From AP-15 sp963747735 (lineage in GTDB: Bacteria; Pseudomonadota; Alphaproteobacteria; ATCC43930; CGMCC-115725): a DNA stretch of 64,000 nt. A program made the translations under genes and the position numbers. The stretch is taken from assembly GCA_963747735.1 (NCBI GenBank), contig CAVVGE010000019.1, positions 186,001 through 250,000 on the forward strand, given 5' to 3'. The notes under the pieces are model-generated. The model ran no database searches. It saw nothing but the letters and a program-made list of their open reading frames with translations, and had not been told where the DNA came from. Positions 9,233 through 18,066 of this stretch are shown here, piece by piece (position 1 is the stretch's first letter; each line of letters opens with the position of its first letter).

Positions 9233-9324
9233 GGAGGGGTGGCCGAGTGGCTGAAGGCGGCGGTTTGCTAAACCGTTATACGGTTAACCCCGTATCGTGG
9301 GTTCGAATCCCATCCCCTCCGCCA
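9233..9324 (+). tRNA. tRNA-Ser (anticodon GCU)
   Basis: The 92-base gene has a 7-base acceptor stem (GGAGGGG at 9233-9239 pairing with CCCCTCC at 9314-9320), discriminator G at 9321 and an encoded CCA at 9322-9324. The anticodon loop TTGCTAA carries GCT at 9267-9269. There is a long variable arm, as expected for a serine tRNA, and a normal T loop (GGTTCGAATCC). It reads AGU/AGC codons. The DNA immediately 3' is gene-poor and lower in GC, as is common behind tRNA integration sites, but I found no repeat of the tRNA end downstream. Confidence 0.97.
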
Positions 9325-9540
9325 ACTCTAAGGAAATATCAATGCGATAGTATTATATCATCTGGTCGTTCCCATACTCGCTACCATATTCGTGACGCGG
9401 TTGGAGGCGAATGCCGGCGGCTGATGGCCCTCCATGGTGGGGCCAGACGACGCGATCAGCCCACGTTTTTGCTCGACGAGCCGGGATTGTCGTCGCCGCG
9501 TCCCCGTCGTGGTGCGCGGCGCTCGCAAGCTCCCGCCTAA

Positions 9541-9768
9541 TCACTCGTCTGGGAACACGGCCTTCCGCGGCGTGCCGCAATGGCGGCAACGCCATGTTTC
9601 GATCACCCAGCCGTCGCGCAGCTCGCTCAATTCCAGGAAAATTTTTCCGGTTCTGCCGCAGCCTCGGCACCGGGTCACCGGCGGCTCGCGCAGGGTCAGA
9701 CGCTGTCGAAGCCAGCGCCAAAGATCGGCAGGATTTGCCAGATAATGGACTAACTGCGCCGGGCGCAT
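9541..9768 (-). CDS. small zinc-ribbon-like hypothetical protein
   Basis: The 75-residue protein has two Cys pairs, CRGC (about residues 34-37) and CRHC (about 61-64), about 25 residues apart. Between them lies a beta-like segment (GKIFLELSELRDGWVIETWR), which is the outline of a treble-clef or zinc ribbon. I recognise no specific family. It lies in the gene-poor stretch behind tRNA-Ser with an ATG start at 9768. Cys pairing and sensible composition are the only support. Confidence 0.5.
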   Translation of the reverse strand: MRPAQLVHYLANPADLWRWLRQRLTLREPPVTRCRGCGRTGKIFLELSELRDGWVIETWRCRHCGTPRKAVFPDE

Positions 9769-10063
9769 AGAGCGAATACCTTGGCGAGGTCAGACATAAC
9801 CGCGCCGCGAGCGGCCCTTTCTCAACCTGGCGACGACGAGGCTCGGCTTTTGTTTGTCGGGCCGAGCCATCGCCTCGGCCTTGGTCCGATCGAGGGTCAT
9901 CCGATTTGAAAATGTGCGGCCCGCCGGTTTGAGGCAACACATTACGGCTCGCCGAAGACCCTGCGACAAGCGCCGCGCCAATCGGCCGGGTCGGGCTGGT
10001 CGCACCGATGGCTCTCGCCTACGACGAAAGCCGAGTCTGACGAGGACTTCCGGTCGGGCAGCA
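9769..10063. other. gene-poor stretch behind tRNA-Ser
   Basis: No convincing gene is visible on either strand. A minus-strand micro-frame (9900 down to 9790, about 36 residues, rich in Arg and Lys) has no recognisable features. The segment sits between the zinc-ribbon gene and a truncated membrane gene and may be decayed insert DNA. Confidence 0.5.
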
Positions 10064-10396
10064 TCAACATGCGTCGCTTGCATAGCGCAACCCCTTGCGC
10101 TGACACTGGCGGCGAGTGATTTCGGTCCACATGTTGTGCCTCGATGTTTGCCTGTCACAACCATCTAACCACAACTCACTGGAATCACTCAATTCATTTC
10201 TGGTCAGACACTTATAGAACTTTTCATTGTACCGCGCTTCAGACTTATAAGCATTTATCCCTGGTATCGTGAAGAGATCATATAGTCCATAAGGATCGAT
10301 TACAGCGGTGAGCAGCCCGACGCCAACAAAAAATAGGATAATAGCAGCCGTCACTCGAAATGCGTAGCAAGATGCCGTGAGAACAGCGCGTTTCAC
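10064..10396 (-). pseudogene. truncated membrane/SGNH-like protein remnant
   Basis: From a GTG at 10396 the frame gives a basic start, one strong membrane helix (AFRVTAAIILFFVGVGLLTAV) and then DPYGLYDLFTIPGINAYKSEARYNEKFYK. This is the typical beginning of membrane-anchored proteins of about 350-400 residues that continue with an LGxSR motif of SGNH-hydrolase type. Here the similarity stops after about 65 residues. The rest of the 110-residue frame is unlike the family and the body of the gene is missing. The DNA is clearly more AT-rich than its surroundings, which supports foreign or relic status. Confidence 0.5.
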
Positions 10397-10703
10397 CTGC
10401 CGTCTATTGGTGGCAGATGCTCAGGCCAGGGGCCGACTGGTCGAGCATTCTCGACCCTCTCGGCAAGCGATTACCTGTCATCGCCATGTATAATACACGG
10501 CAACCGCAAAATTTGGAGGGACAAAGACGATCAAAAGGTTGCGACTTATGGGCGCGGCCAACGCCGGCGCGGCCCGTCAATCGTCGATCGGAAGCCAGAG
10601 TGGCTTGGTATCATCCATCACTAACCCGAACCCGCGACGTCGCCGGGAACCCGGCTTGTCCGAGGTGCCCGGAGACGGTCTCCCGCCCCCGAGCCTCACG
10701 GCG
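10397..10703. other. intergenic stretch, no gene seen
   Basis: About 300 bases between the membrane-gene remnant and the first VOC gene. I see no credible coding frame, no clear hairpin terminator and no repeat. Confidence 0.5.
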
Positions 10704-11060
10704 TTACACCTTTTCGATCAGCTCCATCTGGGCGCCGTCGGGGGCTTCGAGAAAGCACACGTGGCGACCGTTGTTGGGCGGCATTTCTTCGAGGATCTTG
10801 ACGCCGTTCGCTTTCATCTTCGCCAACGTGCCTGGGTAGTCGTCGGTCTGCACGGCGATGTGCTCGATGCCGTAATGCTGCTCGTGGTTCTGGCTGGCGA
10901 TCAGGGTCGTGATGTTGAGCTGCAAGCCGTGCAGGTCGAGGCGAAAGCCGCGGCCGGGGATCTCGGCCTTCATCGAGGCACCGAAATTGTCGATATAGAA
11001 CTGCGCGGTCGCTTTCGGGTCCTGCGTCTTGATGTGCACGTGCTGGACGGCATAGGCCAT
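10704..11060 (-). CDS. VOC (glyoxalase/dioxygenase superfamily) protein
   Basis: A 118-residue protein made of two beta-alpha-beta-beta-beta units, as in the vicinal-oxygen-chelate superfamily. The marks are VQHVHIKTQDPKATAQFYIDNFGA at the N-terminus, then GIEHIAVQTDDYPGTLAKMKANG, and FLEAPDGAQMELIEK at the end. The possible metal ligands are His8, His about 74 and Glu about 115. The substrate cannot be told from sequence. GGAGGAACG lies just upstream of the ATG. A second VOC gene follows 98 bases upstream on the same strand, so the pair may be co-transcribed. Confidence 0.85.
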   Translation of the reverse strand: MAYAVQHVHIKTQDPKATAQFYIDNFGASMKAEIPGRGFRLDLHGLQLNITTLIASQNHEQHYGIEHIAVQTDDYPGTLAKMKANGVKILEEMPPNNGRHVCFLEAPDGAQMELIEKV

Positions 11061-11158
11061 GGTCGTTCCTCCTTCTCGCGGGGTCGTCCCAAGCGCCGGG
11101 TGGCGCGGCCGGATTTGCAGAGCAACGATAGCGCGCCGGGAATGGCGGCGCTACACGG

Positions 11159-11563
11159 TTACGCCCGATCGCCGGCGTAGCTCGTCAAATCGATGAATTC
11201 GAGGACCGTGCCGTCGGGATCGCGAAAATAGGCGCGCGGGCCGTTGACCACACCGCCCTGCCGGTCCTCCTCAAAGGTGATCTCGACCCCGTTGGCGCGC
11301 AGATGGGCGAGGGCCGCCGGGTAATCCTGATGCGCAACCGCAAAGGAATGGTGCACCCCACCGTGGTCGTCGGCCACCGGATTGATCGGCGCCGGCCGTT
11401 CGACCAGGATCACGCAGGTCCCGGCGGCGTCGAGAAATGCCATTGTGCCACCGGCCACCGTCGCCAGATGCCGGCAGCCGACGACCGCGGTGTAAAACCG
11501 CGTGCTGCTCGTGACATCGCTGACCGGGATGCTAAAATGGGCAACGGATTTGAGCGCGACCAT
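11159..11563 (-). CDS. VOC family protein
   Basis: The 134-residue protein begins MVALKSVAHFSIPVSDVTSSTRFYTAVVG and ends FRDPDGTVLEFIDLTSYAGDRA, again the two-unit VOC fold. HHSFAVAHQDYPAALAHLRANG marks the second unit. The start at 11563 has GGAGG six bases upstream; the longer open frame reaching 11971 overlaps the opposite MFS gene and is not coding. It and the divergent MFS gene at 11704 share a promoter region of about 140 bases. Confidence 0.85.
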   Translation of the reverse strand: MVALKSVAHFSIPVSDVTSSTRFYTAVVGCRHLATVAGGTMAFLDAAGTCVILVERPAPINPVADDHGGVHHSFAVAHQDYPAALAHLRANGVEITFEEDRQGGVVNGPRAYFRDPDGTVLEFIDLTSYAGDRA

Positions 11564-11703
11564 CCGATCCTCCCTCGAACATTGCCAGGATGATCTCTGG
11601 GCCGCGATGCGGCAAGCAGGGCCGGCCCGCACGGCGATCGATTGCCGCCCTGCACCTTGCCCATATATTGTAGGGCGCAGCGGGAGCGGGTGAAGGACGA
11701 GGG

Positions 11704-12936
11704 ATGGCGAGCGAGACGTTCGTTGCGCCGCGGGTGTCGCGGGGCGGCGAGGCTCAGGCGGTCGGGCTGGTGTCGGCGGCGCATTTTGTCGGCCACTACC
11801 ACATGCTGGTGGTGCCGCCGTTGTTCGCATTGCTGAAGGCGCGCTGGGGTGTGGGCTTTGTCGAGCTGGGTCTGGCGCTGACTGTCTATGCCATTGTCTC
11901 GGTGGCGGCGCAATTGCCGATGGGCTGGATGGCGGACCGCTTCGGGTCGCGCAAATTGCTGATCGCGGCATTGTGCCTCGGCGGCGTTTCGATTGCCTCG
12001 ATCGGGATTGTCGACCGCTATTGGTGGCTCCTCGTCGCGGCCGGCCTCTCCGGCGTCGCCAACGCGGTCTATCATCCGGCCGATTACGCGATCCTGTCGG
12101 CGCGGGTCGCCTCGGCCCGGATCGGCCGCGCCTTTTCGGTGCACACCTTTGCCGGCATGCTCGGCAACGCGCTCGCCCCGTTGTCGATGCTGGTGCTGGT
12201 GCCGCGAGTGGGGATCAGCGGCGCGCTGATCGCTGCCGGCATGATCGGGCCGCTCGTCGCATTGCCGCTGATCGCCGCACCCTCGGTCGAAGGCGACACC
12301 GCGCCGGCGCGGCGCTCGGAGGGTGACGCCGGGACCGGGCGGAGCGGCAGCGTCTTTACCCCGGCGATCCTCGGGCTGATGGTATTCTTTGTCTTGCTGA
12401 GCCTTTCGACCAGCGGCATCAGCAATTTTTCGGTGCCGGCGCTGATGAGCGCCGACCGGCTCCCGTTCGCCGCCGCCAATTTGGCGCTGACGATATATTT
12501 GGCGGCGAGCGCCTTCGGCGTGCTCGGCGGCGGGTTTATTGCCGATCTGACGCGCCGCCACGGCGAGGTCGCCGCCCTCGGCTTTGCCTTGAACGCGGCA
12601 ATCGTGCTGGCGATCGGCACGATCGGCCTGGGTGCGGCGCCGCTGGTGACATTGATGGGCCTCGCCGGGTTCTTGTCGGGCATGATCATGCCGTCGCGGG
12701 ACATGCTGGTGCGCGACGCCGCACCCGCCGGCGCCATCGGCCGCGCCTTTGGCATCGTCACGATCGGCTTTAGCATCGGCGGCACAATCGGGCCGATGCT
12801 GTTCGGCTGGATCATGGACCGCGGCGCGCCGCAATGGATCTTTATCAGCAGCGCGGTATTCATGCTATTCACCGTCGCCGCAGCGCTCCTCGGCGACCGC
12901 CGGTCGCCCGCCCGGCGGGCCCGCGCGGCGCCCTGA
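11704..12936 (+). CDS. MFS transporter
   Basis: The 410-residue membrane protein has about 12 hydrophobic helices. It carries the major-facilitator signature between helices 2 and 3 (GWMADRFGSRKLLI), with a second, weaker copy in the C-terminal half (GFIADLTRRHGEVAALG). A hydrophilic loop (about 195-215) separates the halves. The substrate is unknown; the GHYHMLVVPPLF segment in helix 1 is common in fosmidomycin-resistance-like and uncharacterised MFS proteins. The AI-2E transporter gene begins 4 bases after its stop, so the two are probably in one operon. Confidence 0.88.
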   Translation: MASETFVAPRVSRGGEAQAVGLVSAAHFVGHYHMLVVPPLFALLKARWGVGFVELGLALTVYAIVSVAAQLPMGWMADRFGSRKLLIAALCLGGVSIASIGIVDRYWWLLVAAGLSGVANAVYHPADYAILSARVASARIGRAFSVHTFAGMLGNALAPLSMLVLVPRVGISGALIAAGMIGPLVALPLIAAPSVEGDTAPARRSEGDAGTGRSGSVFTPAILGLMVFFVLLSLSTSGISNFSVPALMSADRLPFAAANLALTIYLAASAFGVLGGGFIADLTRRHGEVAALGFALNAAIVLAIGTIGLGAAPLVTLMGLAGFLSGMIMPSRDMLVRDAAPAGAIGRAFGIVTIGFSIGGTIGPMLFGWIMDRGAPQWIFISSAVFMLFTVAAALLGDRRSPARRARAAP

Positions 12937-12939
12937 ACG

Positions 12940-14163
12940 ATGCAGAGCTGGCTCCGCCGAGCCGGCAACCGCTACGCCGCGAGGCGTTCCTCGGCGGCAA
13001 TCGCCGATCTCGATCGCGTGCCGCACCATGAGACAAGGCCGGCCGAGCCATCTATTCCGGCAATTCCCACCGCGCCGCCGCCGGCCGACCAGCGCGACCT
13101 CGTCCGCGCCCTTCTCGCGATCTTGTTTGTTGCGGGGCTGATCGCCGCCTCGGTCTGGATCTTGTGGCCGTTTTTGCCGGCGATCATCTGGGCGACGACC
13201 TTGGTGGTCGCGACCTGGCCGTTGATGCTGCGGGTGCAGCGGCGGCTGTGGAACCGCCGCGCCCTCGCGGTTGCGGTGATGACGGTGGCCCTGCTCGTCA
13301 TCTTTGTGGTGCCGTTCTGGCTGGCGGCTGCGACGATCACGGCGAATTTCGACCGTATCGTCGCCTGGGTCTCGGCGCTCAGCTCGTTCCGGCTGCCGGC
13401 TCCGCCGCAATGGCTCGCCGATTTGCCGCTGTTTGGCGAGAAGGCGGTGCAGCTCTGGCAAAATGCGGCGGCGAGCGGTGTCGGCGAGCTGGTGGCAAAG
13501 GCGGCACCCTATGCCGGCGGGGTCGCCGGGTGGTTCCTCGGCGCCCTCGGCGGGCTCGGCATCGCGGTCGCCCAATTCCTGCTGACGGTCGTCGTCGCTG
13601 CCTTTCTCTATGTCGAAGGCGAACGCGCCGCACAGGCGGTTCGCCGCTTCGGCCATCGCCTGGCGGGGGCGCGCGGCGAGCAGTCGGTGATCCTCGCCGG
13701 CCACGCGATTCGCAGCGTCGCTCTCGGCGTCGTGATCACCGCGCTCATTCAATCGGTGCTCGGCGGCATCGGCGTCGCCATCGCCGGGGTGCCGTTCGCC
13801 CCGGTGCTGACCGCGGTCATGTTCATGCTGTGCATCGCCCAGCTGGGGCCGGCCCCGGTGCTGGTGCCGGCGATCATCTGGCTCTATTGGTCGGGCGATG
13901 CGGGATGGGGCACGTTTCTCGTCGTATGGTCGATTTTCGTCTCCGGCCTCGACAGCGTGCTCCGCCCGCTGTTGATCCGGAAGGGCGCTCATTTGCCGCT
14001 GATCCTGGTGCTCGCCGGCGTCATCGGCGGGTTGATCGCCTTTGGCCTCGTCGGCATCTTTCTCGGCCCGGTGGTGCTCGCGGTGGCCTACACCTTGCTG
14101 CAATCGTGGATGGCCGAGGACCCGGTCCCGGCAACCGAGGACGCCGCCGGGCCGGGCCTCTGA
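12940..14163 (+). CDS. AI-2E family transporter (PerM/YdiK type)
   Basis: The 407-residue membrane protein has the PF01594 layout: a soluble N-terminus of about 55 residues, two helices (LVRALLAILFVAG, FLPAIIWATTLVVATWPL), a long amphipathic region, then five to six helices ending GLVGIFLGPVVLAVAYTLLQSW. Members export or import AI-2, Na+/H+ or unknown solutes, and the specific role here is not evident. It follows the MFS gene closely and ends with a short hydrophilic tail. Confidence 0.87.
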   Translation: MQSWLRRAGNRYAARRSSAAIADLDRVPHHETRPAEPSIPAIPTAPPPADQRDLVRALLAILFVAGLIAASVWILWPFLPAIIWATTLVVATWPLMLRVQRRLWNRRALAVAVMTVALLVIFVVPFWLAAATITANFDRIVAWVSALSSFRLPAPPQWLADLPLFGEKAVQLWQNAAASGVGELVAKAAPYAGGVAGWFLGALGGLGIAVAQFLLTVVVAAFLYVEGERAAQAVRRFGHRLAGARGEQSVILAGHAIRSVALGVVITALIQSVLGGIGVAIAGVPFAPVLTAVMFMLCIAQLGPAPVLVPAIIWLYWSGDAGWGTFLVVWSIFVSGLDSVLRPLLIRKGAHLPLILVLAGVIGGLIAFGLVGIFLGPVVLAVAYTLLQSWMAEDPVPATEDAAGPGL

Positions 14164-14246
14164 CCCGCGCCGACGGCATCTTGCGGACGCCGCAGCAAAC
14201 CAGCATACACTCGGCCCCTCAACATGACCGGCGGCAGGGGAACGCG

Positions 14247-14669
14247 ATGAATTTCCGGTTCGGCAAGCTTTGCTCTTTGGTGCTGTTCATTGTGGCGCTC
14301 ACCATTTCCGGCATCGCGCAGGCGCAGCCGGCGCCCGCCCCGGCCGGCCCGAAGGAAACGCGCTTCCTCGTCTATTTCAACGAATTCAGCGCGTATCTCT
14401 CGCCGCGGGCAAAGACGACGATCGCCCGCGCGGCCAAAGAGGCGAAGGCGGCCAGCGCCAAGGCGATCACCGTGCAGGCGCGGGCGAGCGCCACCGGCAC
14501 CGCGGTCACCAACAAATACCTCGCCGAGACGCGCAGCTCGATCGTCGCCGATCAATTGGAGGCCGACGGCATCACGCGTACGATCATCCAGGAGCAGCCG
14601 ATCGGTCAGACTGGTTCGGGCGACCCCTCGGTGTTCGATCGCCGCGTCGACATCATCATCGGCCACTGA
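14247..14669 (+). CDS. OmpA-like domain protein, secreted
   Basis: The 140-residue protein has a signal peptide (MNFRFGKLCSLVLFIVALTISGIAQA) followed by an OmpA C-terminal-like domain. The evidence is RFLVYFNEFSAYLSPRAKTTIARAAKEA, a later TNKYLAETRSSIVADQLEADGI segment with the NxxLxxxRA pattern, and DRRVDIIIGH at the end. Such domains bind peptidoglycan. It is smaller than an OmpA protein and has no beta-barrel. The stop TGA overlaps the ATG of the following dehydrogenase (TGATG), so translation may be coupled. Confidence 0.78.
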   Translation: MNFRFGKLCSLVLFIVALTISGIAQAQPAPAPAGPKETRFLVYFNEFSAYLSPRAKTTIARAAKEAKAASAKAITVQARASATGTAVTNKYLAETRSSIVADQLEADGITRTIIQEQPIGQTGSGDPSVFDRRVDIIIGH

Positions 14670-15673
14670 TGGCGAATATCGGCGCGATGGTCCCGGGCGC
14701 CCTCGTCGTCACCTATGATCTGAGCGCACGCAGCCGGGCGATCCTCGCCGAAGAGCTGGGCGACGCCGCGCCGGCGGTCTATCTGCGCGAGCTCGGCGAG
14801 GGCGAGCGCGCCGCGGCGCTGCGCAATGCCGCAGCACTCCTTTCCTACAACACGGCGGTGGAGCTCGCGCCCGCGGAGCTGCCGCTGATCGCCGGCGCGC
14901 GGCTCTTGCAGTTCACCACCGCCGGCATCGACTGGATACCGTTAAAGGATTTGCCGCCGGGCCTGCCGATCGCCGCCAATCGCGGCGCCTCGGCCGAGCC
15001 GATGGCCGAGCACATCGTGGCGATGGCGCTGGCGGCGGCAAAGCGGCTTTTTGTCGAGCATGAAAATCTGCGGCATGGCGAATTCAACCAGCGCGGCCAA
15101 AACCGCATGCTGCAGGGCGGGGTGTGCGGCATCCTCGGTTTTGGCGCGGTCGGCGCCGCGACCGCGCGGCTGGTGCGCGGCTTCGGCATGCGGGTGCACG
15201 CGATCAACCGGCGCGGCGCGAGCGACGAGCCGGTCGATTGGATCGCGACACCCGACCGGCTTTGCGAAATGCTCGCGGTTGCCGATCTGCTGGTCGTCGC
15301 CGCGGCGCTGACCCGGACCAGCGAGGGGATCATCGGCGCGCCCGGGCTGGCGGTGATGAAAGAGGATGCGATCCTGGTCAATGTCGCCCGCGGCGAGATC
15401 GTCGACGAGACGGCACTTTACGAGCACCTGAAGGCGCACCCGCATTTCACCGCCTGCATCGACGCGTGGTGGGTCGAGCCGGTGCGCCACGGGCGGTTTG
15501 CGATGGCCCACCCGTTTCTCGATCTGCCGAACGTGATCGGCTCGCCGCACAATTCGGCGGGCGGCGGTGTGTGGCGCGACGTCTCGTTGCGCCGCGCCGT
15601 CGCCAATTGCCGCCGTGCGCTCCTCGGCGAACCCCCGCTCCACCTGATCGGGCCGGACGAGCGGATGATGTAG
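14669..15673 (+). CDS. D-2-hydroxyacid dehydrogenase family protein
   Basis: A cytoplasmic NAD(P)-dependent oxidoreductase of 334 residues that should interconvert a 2-keto acid and a D-2-hydroxy acid. The Rossmann motif is GILGFGAVGAATA (about residues 151-163). The catalytic Arg is in FTTAGIDWIP to ANRGASAEPMAEH, the Asp/Glu-containing NVARGEIVDETALYEHL segment is present, and SPHNSAGG holds the His. The start overlaps the stop of the OmpA-like gene. After its stop there are about 225 bases without a visible gene. Confidence 0.85.
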   Translation: MANIGAMVPGALVVTYDLSARSRAILAEELGDAAPAVYLRELGEGERAAALRNAAALLSYNTAVELAPAELPLIAGARLLQFTTAGIDWIPLKDLPPGLPIAANRGASAEPMAEHIVAMALAAAKRLFVEHENLRHGEFNQRGQNRMLQGGVCGILGFGAVGAATARLVRGFGMRVHAINRRGASDEPVDWIATPDRLCEMLAVADLLVVAAALTRTSEGIIGAPGLAVMKEDAILVNVARGEIVDETALYEHLKAHPHFTACIDAWWVEPVRHGRFAMAHPFLDLPNVIGSPHNSAGGGVWRDVSLRRAVANCRRALLGEPPLHLIGPDERMM

Positions 15674-15899
15674 CGCCCCTAGAGTGGTAAAATCCCTCGG
15701 ATGATACTCAAGGCCGGAGGTCCGCTCAGGGTGGGGAGCAGATCTTCAGGGCGCCCCGGATGACCGCTTTGGGTCGGGAGCGGAGGTCGTGTCTGTTGGG
15801 GTAGAAGGGCTACTGCTCGCGAGCTTGCGGTGCTGAATTTCCGCTGTCGCGGGAGTGAGAGATCGGTTTTGACAATAAGGAGACGCTATCGTCGAGCGC

Positions 15900-17138
15900 T
15901 CAGGGCGCGCGACCGTCGGGCCGCAACAACTCCGGCGGATGCCGCACAACCGTCCGCTTCCCGCGCTTGAAGACGGCGAGCGGCTGGCGGATTTCGGCGA
16001 TCGCCTGCTCGGGGGTTAGGGCGTCAATGACGACGATGTCGGCCGGGTTGCCGATGGTGAGCCCGTAATCGGCGAGGTTCAGGAGCCGGGCCGAGCGCTC
16101 GGTCAGCATCGCGAAAATTTCGCGCAATTGCTCGGCGCGGCCGGCCTGCAAGACGTTGGCGTGCAGATTGGCCATCCGGATCAACGAGCAGTCGCCAAAC
16201 GGGGTCACCGGGTTTAAGACGTTGTTGGTCGAGAGCGAGCAGTTGACGCCGTGCTCGACCAGGAAATTGGCGTCGGCGACACCGCGGCGGATGTTGTGGT
16301 CCTGGTCGCGGCCCATGACGAAGAGATCGGTCAGCGGCAGCACGGTGACGGCGACGCCGGCATCGGCCATGCGCCGCGCGGTCTCGGCCAATTGCGTGGG
16401 CGGCATCGTCGAGAGCTTGGCCATATGGCCGACCGTGACCCGGCCGCCGCGCCGGTATTTTTCGGTCAGCTCGCAGACGAGCGGGACGTCCATCTCCTCG
16501 GGCGTGTCGCCGACATCGAGATGGATATCGATAGCGGCATCGAACTCACGCGCCAATTCGAAGATGCGGCGGATCTGGCCGGCATGGTCGGCATCGTAGC
16601 GCGGCGCGCCGCCGATCGCCTTGGCGCCGCGCTTTAAGGCCTCGACCAAAAGCTCGTCGGTGCCGGGATAATTGGTCAGCCCGTCCTGCGGGAAGACGCA
16701 GATCTCGATGTCGATTGCCCAACGGTAATCGGCGATCAGCGACGCGACGCCGTCAAAGCCGCGCATGCCGATCGCCGGATCGACCTCGACCTGGGTGCGC
16801 ATCCGCGTGGCACCGTTGAGGATGCATTGCTCGAGGGTCTGCGCCGCGCGGCGGCGGATGTCCTCGACCGTGAGCTCGTGCTTGATTGCCGCGACCTGGC
16901 GCATCGGGTTGATGCGCCGGCCGGTTTCGGGCGTCAGACGGTCGATCAGCCGCGACTTGTCGAGATGGATATGGGTCTCGACCAGGCCGGCGCAGGCGAG
17001 CCGCCCCTGTGCGTCATAGCTTTCGGGCGCTTCGCCTAAATTCTTCCCGATCGCCACGATCCGGCCGTCGGCGACCCCGACATCGACCGGAGAGCCGGCG
17101 ACCCGCGCGTTGCGGACGACGAGGTCCATGACCGGCAC
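15900..17138 (-). CDS. cytosine-deaminase-like amidohydrolase with altered catalytic residues
   Basis: The 412-residue protein has the CodA-type amidohydrolase fold. It has an N-terminal beta sandwich (residues 1-55), a metal motif ETHIHLDKS, DIHLDVGD, a TVGHMAKL His, and the C-terminal NLADYGLTIGNPADIVVID. In E. coli cytosine deaminase the proton shuttle Glu217 lies in HCDE and the metal-binding Asp313 in GHDD. The matching places here read HLDV and STNN, so both are replaced. A cytosine deaminase label would therefore be unsafe. It follows the HbpS-like gene by three bases on the same strand, suggesting an operon downstream of the Fo genes. Confidence 0.8.
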   Translation of the reverse strand: MPVMDLVVRNARVAGSPVDVGVADGRIVAIGKNLGEAPESYDAQGRLACAGLVETHIHLDKSRLIDRLTPETGRRINPMRQVAAIKHELTVEDIRRRAAQTLEQCILNGATRMRTQVEVDPAIGMRGFDGVASLIADYRWAIDIEICVFPQDGLTNYPGTDELLVEALKRGAKAIGGAPRYDADHAGQIRRIFELAREFDAAIDIHLDVGDTPEEMDVPLVCELTEKYRRGGRVTVGHMAKLSTMPPTQLAETARRMADAGVAVTVLPLTDLFVMGRDQDHNIRRGVADANFLVEHGVNCSLSTNNVLNPVTPFGDCSLIRMANLHANVLQAGRAEQLREIFAMLTERSARLLNLADYGLTIGNPADIVVIDALTPEQAIAEIRQPLAVFKRGKRTVVRHPPELLRPDGRAP

Positions 17139-17141
17139 CGG

Positions 17142-17537
17142 CTACAATTGCGCGACACCGGCGCGGGCGCAGTCCTCGTCCTGCTGCGAGGTGCCGCCGC
17201 CGACCCCGCAGGCCCCCTCGACGAGGCCGTTGCGGATGATCGGGACCGCCCCCTGGCCCATGATCATGTGGCCGCCTTCTGCGACGGCGATGCCGCGCGG
17301 GGTCGGCTGGTCGGCGCGCGCCGCCATCTCGCCGCTCGGCCGGCCGAACGCCGCCGAGGCGACCGCCTTGCCCTGGGCGCCGTAGACGCTCGCCCAGATC
17401 GCACCGTCCATGCGCTCGAACGCGACCAGCCGCCCGCCGGCATCGCACACCGCGGCGCTGATCTCGATGTCGAGCTCCTGCGCTTTCGCCAACGCGCCGC
17501 GAATGATGCGGTTGGCTTCGTCCAACGTCAGCGCCAT
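17142..17537 (-). CDS. HbpS/GlcG-family protein
   Basis: The 131-residue protein fits the GlcG/HbpS family (PF03928). The marks are LTLDEANRIIRGALAKAQELDIEISAAVCDAGG, a middle KAVASAAFGRPS, GGHMIMGQGAVPI and a glycine-rich GACGVGGGTSQQDEDCARAG near the C-terminus. Members bind heme or cobalamin, or sit in catabolic operons with undefined roles. No signal peptide is visible. It precedes the amidohydrolase gene with three bases between and follows atpF by about 35 bases. Confidence 0.85.
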   Translation of the reverse strand: MALTLDEANRIIRGALAKAQELDIEISAAVCDAGGRLVAFERMDGAIWASVYGAQGKAVASAAFGRPSGEMAARADQPTPRGIAVAEGGHMIMGQGAVPIIRNGLVEGACGVGGGTSQQDEDCARAGVAQL

Positions 17538-17571
17538 CGGTCACCTCCTGGGTTGGCGAGCTCGCCCGCCA

Positions 17572-18066
17572 TTATTGCAGCTGATGCGAGAGCGCGGCGA
17601 TCGCGCTGTCGATCAGCGCCGCACCGCGCGCCGCGTCGAGCTCGGCGGCGATCGCCCGGCGCGCCGCCGAGATCGCGACATCGACGGCGACGGCGCGGAT
17701 TTCGGCGAGCGCCTTTGCCTGGTCCTGGGCGATGCGCTCGGCGGCCAATTGCCGGCGCCGGGCCAGCGCCTCGTCGAGCGAGCGGGCGGCGCGGGCCGCG
17801 ATCCGTTCCGCCTCGGCCTTGGCGTAGGCGATGATCTCGGCGGCAGCGGCGGCGGCGGCGCGCTCCTTTACCTGATACGCGGCAAGCAGGCGCTCGGCCT
17901 CCTCACGCAGGTCGCGGGCGGTGTCGAGCTCTTCGCGGATACGCAGCACGCGCGCATCGAGCCCGCCGACGAGCGCACGCCGCACCGGCTTCCACAGAAG
18001 CGCGACCAAGACGACGGTCGCGATCAGCACCCAAAATTCGGGCTCGCCAAAGATCGCAGCGATCAT
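17572..18066 (-). CDS. atpF: ATP synthase Fo subunit b
   Basis: Subunit b is part of the peripheral stalk that holds F1 still against the rotor. The 164-residue protein has one N-terminal membrane helix (FWVLIATVVLVALLW, residues 11-25), then KPVRRALVGGLDARVLRIREELDTA and a long, highly charged coiled coil. The ATGA overlap with the b' gene upstream shows tight coupling. It is the last gene of the Fo operon; no F1 genes follow, which is the usual alphaproteobacterial arrangement. Confidence 0.92.
   Translation of the reverse strand: MIAAIFGEPEFWVLIATVVLVALLWKPVRRALVGGLDARVLRIREELDTARDLREEAERLLAAYQVKERAAAAAAAEIIAYAKAEAERIAARAARSLDEALARRRQLAAERIAQDQAKALAEIRAVAVDVAISAARRAIAAELDAARGAALIDSAIAALSHQLQ

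Noticed and set aside
9233..10703. attachment-site repeat of the tRNA-Ser 3' end
   Set aside because: I looked for a second copy of the TTCGAATCCC to CTCCGCCA segment downstream and saw none in the window.
15674..15899. possible small gene between the dehydrogenase and amidohydrolase
   Set aside because: Frames are short and lack starts with ribosome sites. I see nothing but intergenic DNA.
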